From assembly GCF_024606365.1 (NCBI RefSeq), contig NZ_JAHHPO010000066.1, forward strand, positions 1 through 52,802: DNA of 52,802 bases, read 5' to 3'. The DNA is from Endozoicomonas sp. ONNA2. Lineage in GTDB: Bacteria > Pseudomonadota > Gammaproteobacteria > Pseudomonadales > Endozoicomonadaceae. The number at the start of each line of letters is the position of its first letter. The stretch's first letter is position 1. Below are positions 47,604 through 52,802 of this stretch, in pieces. The notes under the pieces are model-generated. The model was given only the letters and a program-made list of their open reading frames with translations. It was not told where the DNA came from and searched no databases. The position numbers and the translations under genes are program-made.

Positions 47604-48785
47604 ATGAATAATAACTTTACCATTCAGATTGCATCGAGTAGCCCTTCATTGTCGGGTAATGATTTGTGCTCGGTTGAATCGCCAGGCTCACCTCCGGAAG
47701 AAGAGGGTCGGCTCGCTGGAATACTGGTTAAAAATAATCCTGAACCATGTGTCGCACATATCTCTCCTTCTTTTGGTGGATATCAATACAGATCAATCGG
47801 TGAGCGGGATATTGTTGAAAACAATAGTATCAGGACCTGGGTGAAATATGGTGAAGAACAACTGATCAAGGCGGTTTCCTCAGGTAATTTCGAAGAGGTC
47901 AAACGAGGTTTGGCTGAAGGCATTAGTCCGAATTGCCATGTGAACAATATGTCGATTTTGGCTCTTGCCATTAAGAACGTGAATTTTGACATTGTACGGA
48001 TATTGCTGAAAAAGGGAGCGAATCCTGCTCTTTTATTATATGATCCGTCGGTACCCGGTTTTGTAGAGAAGGCTTACCAAAATCGACACTACGACGTTGC
48101 TCAGAAACTATTGGACAATGGCCAGCCCATTGATAAAGAACGATTGTGGAATTTTTTTCAGTCTATGGTTACCAGGCGTGAAAGTACTGGCATTGAGTTT
48201 TGTTTAAAAAATGGAATTGATGTTAACAGGTTATATTGGGATTGCTCTCCTATTGTCAATTTACTATGGAGATCCGTTGCTGTTGTTGAATTCGAAGGAT
48301 GTTCTTTTGCACGCTCATTGAGAGTCATGGTCAATTATGGGGCAGATATAGAAAACGTAGTATGGAATCGGGAAAAATTTTCTTTATTATCCTGTTATTT
48401 TGAGCTAAAAAGTGATTCACGCAATTTTGTGAATAACTACAACTTCTATCAGCTCAGGGAGTTACTGTTGTTAGGGTGTAGAATTTCTGATGAAGTTGTG
48501 CAAAAACTAAGAAAAATACGTAATCATTGTGTTCTCGACATGCTTGCTCGTGGTTTAAATGTTCCCGGTGATATTGAGGTGCTACCACTTCAGCTGCTTC
48601 AGCGTAAAATATTGAGGGCAATAAAAATAATGAGTAGCTCACCCAGAGGTGGAAGCCTGAAAGATTTATCATCGGGTGTGATTACATGGAATGTATCCCA
48701 CCATAGAGAACCTGATGAAGCCATTGACAGTCTCCCATTGCCTGCAATTGTTAAAACAAGGCTTAAAGAATTTGGCAGACCCTGA
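47604..48785 (+). CDS. Ankyrin-repeat protein, paralogue A
   Basis: A 393-residue protein with a polar, Ser/Pro-rich N-terminus (about 1-80). Ankyrin repeats run from about 84 (EEQLIKAVSSGNFEEVKRGLAEGISPN; ILALAIKNVNFDIVRILLKKGANP; HYDVAQKLLDNGQPID; GIEFCLKNGIDVN). The C-terminal helical part has VVQKLRKIRNHCVLDML. It is closely related along its whole length to the next gene. Ankyrin proteins are frequent in host-associated bacteria and often act on host proteins, but the target is unknown. No clear ribosome site precedes ATG 47604. Confidence 0.85.
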   Translation: MNNNFTIQIASSSPSLSGNDLCSVESPGSPPEEEGRLAGILVKNNPEPCVAHISPSFGGYQYRSIGERDIVENNSIRTWVKYGEEQLIKAVSSGNFEEVKRGLAEGISPNCHVNNMSILALAIKNVNFDIVRILLKKGANPALLLYDPSVPGFVEKAYQNRHYDVAQKLLDNGQPIDKERLWNFFQSMVTRRESTGIEFCLKNGIDVNRLYWDCSPIVNLLWRSVAVVEFEGCSFARSLRVMVNYGADIENVVWNREKFSLLSCYFELKSDSRNFVNNYNFYQLRELLLLGCRISDEVVQKLRKIRNHCVLDMLARGLNVPGDIEVLPLQLLQRKILRAIKIMSSSPRGGSLKDLSSGVITWNVSHHREPDEAIDSLPLPAIVKTRLKEFGRP

Positions 48786-48843
48786 ATAGCTGAAAATAAA
48801 TCTTGGTTTTCAGGAACTATGGAATGTTTGATGAGGCTTAAGT

Positions 48844-50046
48844 ATGAATGGTCATATAAATAATCAGATTTCACCGAATAGTCATTCAGTGTCGGTTAAT
48901 GATTTATGCTCGGTTGAATTGTCAGGCCCACCCCCGGAAGAAGAGTGCCGACTCGCTGGCATACCGGTTAGAAACAACCTGGAAAGCTGTGTCTCACATT
49001 TTCTTCCTTCTCCGGGTGGGTGTGAATACAGATCAGTCGGTGAGCGGGATGTTAAAAATAATAGTTTTAAGACCCGGGTGAAATGTGGTGAAGAACAACT
49101 GATCAAGGCTGTTTCCTCAGGTGATTACGAAAAGGTTGTACGATGTTTGGCTGAAGGCGTCAGTCCGAATTGTCAAGCGAACAATATTTCGATTTTGGCT
49201 CTTGCTGTAAAGTATCATATGTTTGATATTGTTCATGTCTTGCTGGATAACGGAGCCAGTCCTGATGTATTAGTGCATGATGAGTCGATTCCCTGTTTTT
49301 TAGAGAAAGCTTACTTAAATCGTCACTACGATATTGCTCAGAAACTAATAGATAATGGCTGCCCCATTGATAAAGAACTATTGTTTATGTTTTTTGAGTA
49401 TGTGGTCATACGGCGTTACTTTACGGGCATCGAGTTTTGTTTAAAAAATGGAATTGATGTTAACAGGGAGTTTTTGAATTGTTCTCCTATTGTAAATTTA
49501 CTATTTTATTCCGTTAATACATTAAGATCGGAAGAATGTTCTTTTGAACACTCATTGAGAGTCATGGCCAAGTATGGGGCAGATTTAGAAAACGTGGTAT
49601 GGATGGGGAGAAAATATTCTTTATTATCCTGTTATTTAGAGATAAGACGTGGCGCAAACATTTTTTATAAAAATGGTAACTACAATTACCGTTGGCTTAG
49701 GGCGCTGCTGTTGATGGGGTGTAGAGTTTCTGATGAAGTTGTGCAGAATGTAAGAAACATTGATGATCGAGGTGTTCTCGACTCCATCGCTCGTCATTTA
49801 AATGTTCCCGGTGATATTGTGGTGTTGACACATGAGCTACTTAAGCAAGCAATATTGAGGACCATGGAAGTAATTAGTGGCACAGGGGGCAGAGGTGGAA
49901 GCCTGAAAGACTTGTCATTAGGTATAATTGCACGAAATATATCCCACAATAAAAAACCTGGTAAAGCCATTGAAAGTCTCCCGTTGCCTGAAATTCTTAA
50001 AAAAAAGCTCAAAGAATATGTCCACCAGGAGGCTGTCCGAGAATAG
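48844..50046 (+). CDS. Ankyrin-repeat protein, paralogue B
   Basis: A 400-residue protein, co-directional and 58 bases after paralogue A, sharing its architecture and long identical blocks (for example RSVGERD/RSIGERD, GEEQLIKAVSSG, GIEFCLKNGIDVNR, LNVPGDI). It has the same Ser/Pro-rich N-terminus, ankyrin region and C-terminal tail ending ESLPLPEILKKKLKEYV. GATGAGG precedes ATG 48844 at good spacing. It clearly arose by tandem duplication; divergence is greater in the ankyrin loops. Confidence 0.87.
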   Translation: MNGHINNQISPNSHSVSVNDLCSVELSGPPPEEECRLAGIPVRNNLESCVSHFLPSPGGCEYRSVGERDVKNNSFKTRVKCGEEQLIKAVSSGDYEKVVRCLAEGVSPNCQANNISILALAVKYHMFDIVHVLLDNGASPDVLVHDESIPCFLEKAYLNRHYDIAQKLIDNGCPIDKELLFMFFEYVVIRRYFTGIEFCLKNGIDVNREFLNCSPIVNLLFYSVNTLRSEECSFEHSLRVMAKYGADLENVVWMGRKYSLLSCYLEIRRGANIFYKNGNYNYRWLRALLLMGCRVSDEVVQNVRNIDDRGVLDSIARHLNVPGDIVVLTHELLKQAILRTMEVISGTGGRGGSLKDLSLGIIARNISHNKKPGKAIESLPLPEILKKKLKEYVHQEAVRE

Positions 50047-50203
50047 TGCCCATAACAAGGATTGCAGCAAATTGGTCTAAAAATCGGGTTTTTGTTCGGT
50101 AAATAGCTCCGCTTCACTCCTTGGAATCAGAAGTTTTCCCCGTTTTAAAATCATCAGAAATCGTCGTTCAATTCTGCTGGCGTTTGAGCTGTGTTAGCAA
50201 ACG

Positions 50204-51217
50204 TCAGACTGACACCTCGCCAGCCAGACTGACACTGAGCTGTACTTTCACTTCTTCACTATTCATGCCCAGAGAGTACAGGTGGTGTAACTTGCAGAAC
50301 ATCGCTTCTGTTGTAGTGTCAAGTCCACCCACAATACCTGCTTTGGCAAGTGCTGATCCTGCGGCATAGCTACCTTGGTGAACCGTACCCCGGTGGCATT
50401 GGGTCAGGTTAACAATCAGTTTGCCTGAGGTCGTTGCCCGGACAAAAGTGTCCAGCAGTGCGAGATCAGCATCAGGGCCATTGCCTGTACCATACGTACG
50501 CAAGATAAACGCATCCATGGGTTGATTCAGTGCAGACGCCATCCACTGGGCATTAATGCCCGGGAATAGCTGCACAATGCCGACATGGGTCTCACTGTCG
50601 CATACCAGCTGAAACGTTTCTGCTTCCTTTGGCTGCCACAGGAGCGTTTCATTGAGTTCCACATGGATGTCTTCCCGGCCAAGCCAGGGGTAGTTGGGGC
50701 TGTCAAAGGCATCAAAGAGATAGGCGTTCAGTTTACTGGAGCGGTTGCCACGTAACAGGCGGCCGTTGAAATACAGGCAAACCTCTTTGATTCGCTCATC
50801 AGCCGCCATGGTCAGGGCGCCAACCAGATTTTCCAGGCCATCAGTACGGGCTTCACACAGAGGAATCTGCGAGCCGGTAAAAATAACCGGTTTGTGTAAG
50901 TTTTGCAGCATAAAAGAGATCATGCTGCAGGAGTAAGCCATGGTATCGGTACCGTGCAAGACAACAAATCCGTCAAACTGTGCATAGCGGCTGGCGATAT
51001 CACTGGCGATATGCTGCCAGTTATCCGGACGGATATTACTGGAGTCAATCAGCTGAGGGTACTCAAAGAGTTGGAACTCTGGCAGGCTGGCCATCACTTC
51101 AGGAGAAAGTTTATCTTCCAGCAGTCCCATCAGATTGCCACCCGGCGCATAGCCGGAATCCGAAGGGCGCATGCCAATGGTTCCACCGGTGTAAGCAACG
51201 TAGATTTTTTTGCTCAT
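50204..51217 (-). CDS. ansA: L-asparaginase type I (cytoplasmic)
   Basis: Hydrolyses asparagine to aspartate and ammonia. The 337-residue protein has both catalytic threonine motifs: VAYTGGTIGM at the N-terminus and VLHGTDTMAYS in the middle. It lacks a signal peptide, as expected for the low-affinity cytoplasmic form. AGGAAAA precedes ATG 51217. It is convergent to the ankyrin genes and divergent from the symporter. Confidence 0.96.
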   Translation of the reverse strand: MSKKIYVAYTGGTIGMRPSDSGYAPGGNLMGLLEDKLSPEVMASLPEFQLFEYPQLIDSSNIRPDNWQHIASDIASRYAQFDGFVVLHGTDTMAYSCSMISFMLQNLHKPVIFTGSQIPLCEARTDGLENLVGALTMAADERIKEVCLYFNGRLLRGNRSSKLNAYLFDAFDSPNYPWLGREDIHVELNETLLWQPKEAETFQLVCDSETHVGIVQLFPGINAQWMASALNQPMDAFILRTYGTGNGPDADLALLDTFVRATTSGKLIVNLTQCHRGTVHQGSYAAGSALAKAGIVGGLDTTTEAMFCKLHHLYSLGMNSEEVKVQLSVSLAGEVSV

Positions 51218-51464
51218 GAATTTTCCTGATTAAGGCCGCAAAGGGTATCGGCGATGGTCATTGGTTGATGGACTTTGATCCAGTCTACCACTGCACCAGG
51301 AGCCTTTACGAAAAAATGAAGGGCAATGCGGTGACATAATTTTTTGGAACTTTTGTTCAAATTTGTGAATTTTCTGGGTGAGAGGGCTGTCCTATTTTGA
51401 CGAAACAGAAAAAAAGTCTATGTTTTCTTCATAACCAGTCTGATAACTATGGAAGAGGGATTCC

Positions 51465-52682
51465 GTGAAAATTATTGAGCTTATTGCCAACGTCAAACTG
51501 CCAGCTTTACTGCTGGTGGTGCTGTTAATTCCTTTTCTGACGGACTCATGGATAAACTATGACATCAAGTCATTTTTTTTCTCCCTGAGCCTGACCATCA
51601 AGTCCCTGTTGGTTTTTGTCTTGCCGTTTATTGTGTTCAGCTTTGTGATTTCATGTCTCGCCAGAATGGGTAAGAATGCCCTGCTGTTTGCCCTATTGCT
51701 GATCATGATGGTCTTTGTTTCCAATATCACGGCCATTTTTACCGGCTATACCATTGGCAGTATTATGGTGCCGCTGATATCAATGCCTATCACGCTTGAT
51801 GCTCTTGATGGCAGTGGTCTGCACACCATGTGGGTGTTTGAATTGCCCCCTCTGTTCACAAACATGAATGCCTTGATTGTGGGCTTCATTGCAGGCATGG
51901 TGGTGAATCTGCTGGATATACAACGGCTACGGGAGCTTTCCTGCAAAGCCGGTGATGTTTCCAGCTGGTTCCTGAAACATCTCTTTATTCCGATACTGCC
52001 TTTCTTCATCCTCGGATTTGCTTACAAACTCCACGCTGATGGTATCCTGAGCCAGGCTATCTCTGCTTATGGCAGGATATTGCTGTTGGTTATTGTTTCC
52101 CAGCTGGCCTACTTGTTTATCTACTTTTTTATGGCTGCAAAGTGTTCATTCCCGGTTTTTATGACCTACGTAGGCAACGTATTTCCTGCATGGTTAACGG
52201 GATTAAGCACGGTCTCCAGCGCAGCCACTATGCCGGTTTTAATAGACAGTACCGAAAAAAATATTGGCAACCCGATCATGGCAAGAACCATCGTGCCTGC
52301 CACTATCAATATTCATACCATTGGCAGTGCGATCGGTTTGACCATTCTGGCATTGGTGACACTGAATACTTTCAATATGCCAATGCCTGACCTGCAAAGT
52401 TTTGCCATCTTTGGCTTTTATTATGCGTTGGCCAAATTTTCCGTAGCGGCTGTGCCGGGGGGCGTCATTCTCGTGGTAGGGCCAATATTGCAGAGTTTGA
52501 TGGGCTTTTCAGATGAGATGCTCGGCCTGATTACCGCCGTCTATATGATATTTGACCCCTTTGGTACCGCCATGAATGTCAGCGGAAACGGGGCCTTTGC
52601 CATTGTATTTTCAAGGCTATGCCAGAGCCTTGGGCTTAACAGTGACAATGATAAGCAGGAGTCTGAAAGTAGTGTGGCTTGA
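51465..52682 (+). CDS. Dicarboxylate/amino acid:cation symporter (DAACS family)
   Basis: A 405-residue membrane protein with about eight hydrophobic helices. It has the family hallmarks: the serine-rich loop GLSTVSSAATMPV, the second re-entrant region AVPGGVILVVGPIL and the binding segment MIFDPFGTAMNVSGNG. The substrate may be an acidic amino acid, dicarboxylate or Ser/Thr; the adjacent asparaginase makes aspartate or asparagine conceivable. The start is GTG 51465 after AAGAGGG. The end overlaps a short tandem repeat. Confidence 0.92.
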   Translation: MKIIELIANVKLPALLLVVLLIPFLTDSWINYDIKSFFFSLSLTIKSLLVFVLPFIVFSFVISCLARMGKNALLFALLLIMMVFVSNITAIFTGYTIGSIMVPLISMPITLDALDGSGLHTMWVFELPPLFTNMNALIVGFIAGMVVNLLDIQRLRELSCKAGDVSSWFLKHLFIPILPFFILGFAYKLHADGILSQAISAYGRILLLVIVSQLAYLFIYFFMAAKCSFPVFMTYVGNVFPAWLTGLSTVSSAATMPVLIDSTEKNIGNPIMARTIVPATINIHTIGSAIGLTILALVTLNTFNMPMPDLQSFAIFGFYYALAKFSVAAVPGGVILVVGPILQSLMGFSDEMLGLITAVYMIFDPFGTAMNVSGNGAFAIVFSRLCQSLGLNSDNDKQESESSVA

Positions 52683-52722
52683 CAGGGTCGCTTAGACAGG
52701 GTCGCTCAGACAGGGGCACTTG
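52681..52722. repeat. Three 14-base tandem repeats at the symporter stop codon
   Basis: GACAGGGTCGCTTA, GACAGGGTCGCTCA and GACAGGGGCACTTG follow one another. The first overlaps the TGA stop (52680-52682). Copies 1 and 2 differ at one base. Confidence 0.8.
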
Positions 52723-52802
52723 ACTGGTTTGCAGTTACAGAGATCATAACCGACCTTCACCACCCCTTGGTAACATTTTGATTTTAAACGATTAAAAATC
52801 GT

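Overview
The window looks like a chromosomal segment of a marine, probably host-associated gammaproteobacterium of the Endozoicomonas/Oceanospirillales type. The evidence is the gammaproteobacterial gene order of the isc operon and of the rlmN-pilW-rodZ-hisS-yfgM-bamB-der string, mixed with a type III secretion (T3SS) islet, ankyrin proteins and a protein with eukaryotic-style PPxY motifs. The genus is an inference; no rRNA gene is present.

Region 1 (1-9.2 kb): a serine acetyltransferase gene (cysE) broken by a single-base frameshift, an unrecognised 587-residue protein on the minus strand, then the full iron-sulfur cluster operon iscR-iscS-iscU-iscA-hscB-hscA-fdx-iscX. It has a recognisable IscR operator/promoter, two hairpins between iscR and iscS, and a terminator-like hairpin between iscA and hscB. 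Region 2 (9.3-18.3 kb): ndk, rlmN, pilW, rodZ, hisS (probable TTG start), yfgM, bamB, der and a small cupin. The ispG gene usually found between rodZ and hisS is absent. Region 3 (18.2-24.9 kb): xseA (minus), guaB-guaA, then a lysine riboswitch controlling a NhaC-family transporter, which identifies the carrier as a probable LysW-type lysine importer.

Region 4 (24.9-31.2 kb): the accessory core. A CesT-type T3SS chaperone precedes a 1131-residue protein that fuses a GT4-type glycosyltransferase to a domain resembling the LanM/DUF4135 lanthipeptide dehydratase (kinase-like) fold. It faces a convergent set of T3SS genes in the Yersinia order sctD-sctE-sctF-sctG. I consider the chaperone/fusion-protein pair the best candidate for an undescribed system: a secreted glycosyltransferase-kinase effector.

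Region 5 (31.5-46.7 kb): fadD-type acyl-CoA ligase, a small membrane protein, a DJ-1/PfpI protein, an initiator tRNA-fMet, acs with a LuxR-type response regulator upstream, an orphan hydrophobic protein, dinB with a near-consensus LexA box, a PqiA-domain protein, recJ, thrC and hom. A long palindromic repeat lies between thrC and hom. Region 6 (46.8-52.8 kb): a Cys-rich protein with two PPxY motifs, two tandem paralogous ankyrin proteins, cytoplasmic asparaginase (ansA) and a dicarboxylate/amino-acid:cation symporter.

A MITE-like palindromic repeat occurs at the left edge and again upstream of acs. All calls come from reading the sequence and translations; no database search was run.
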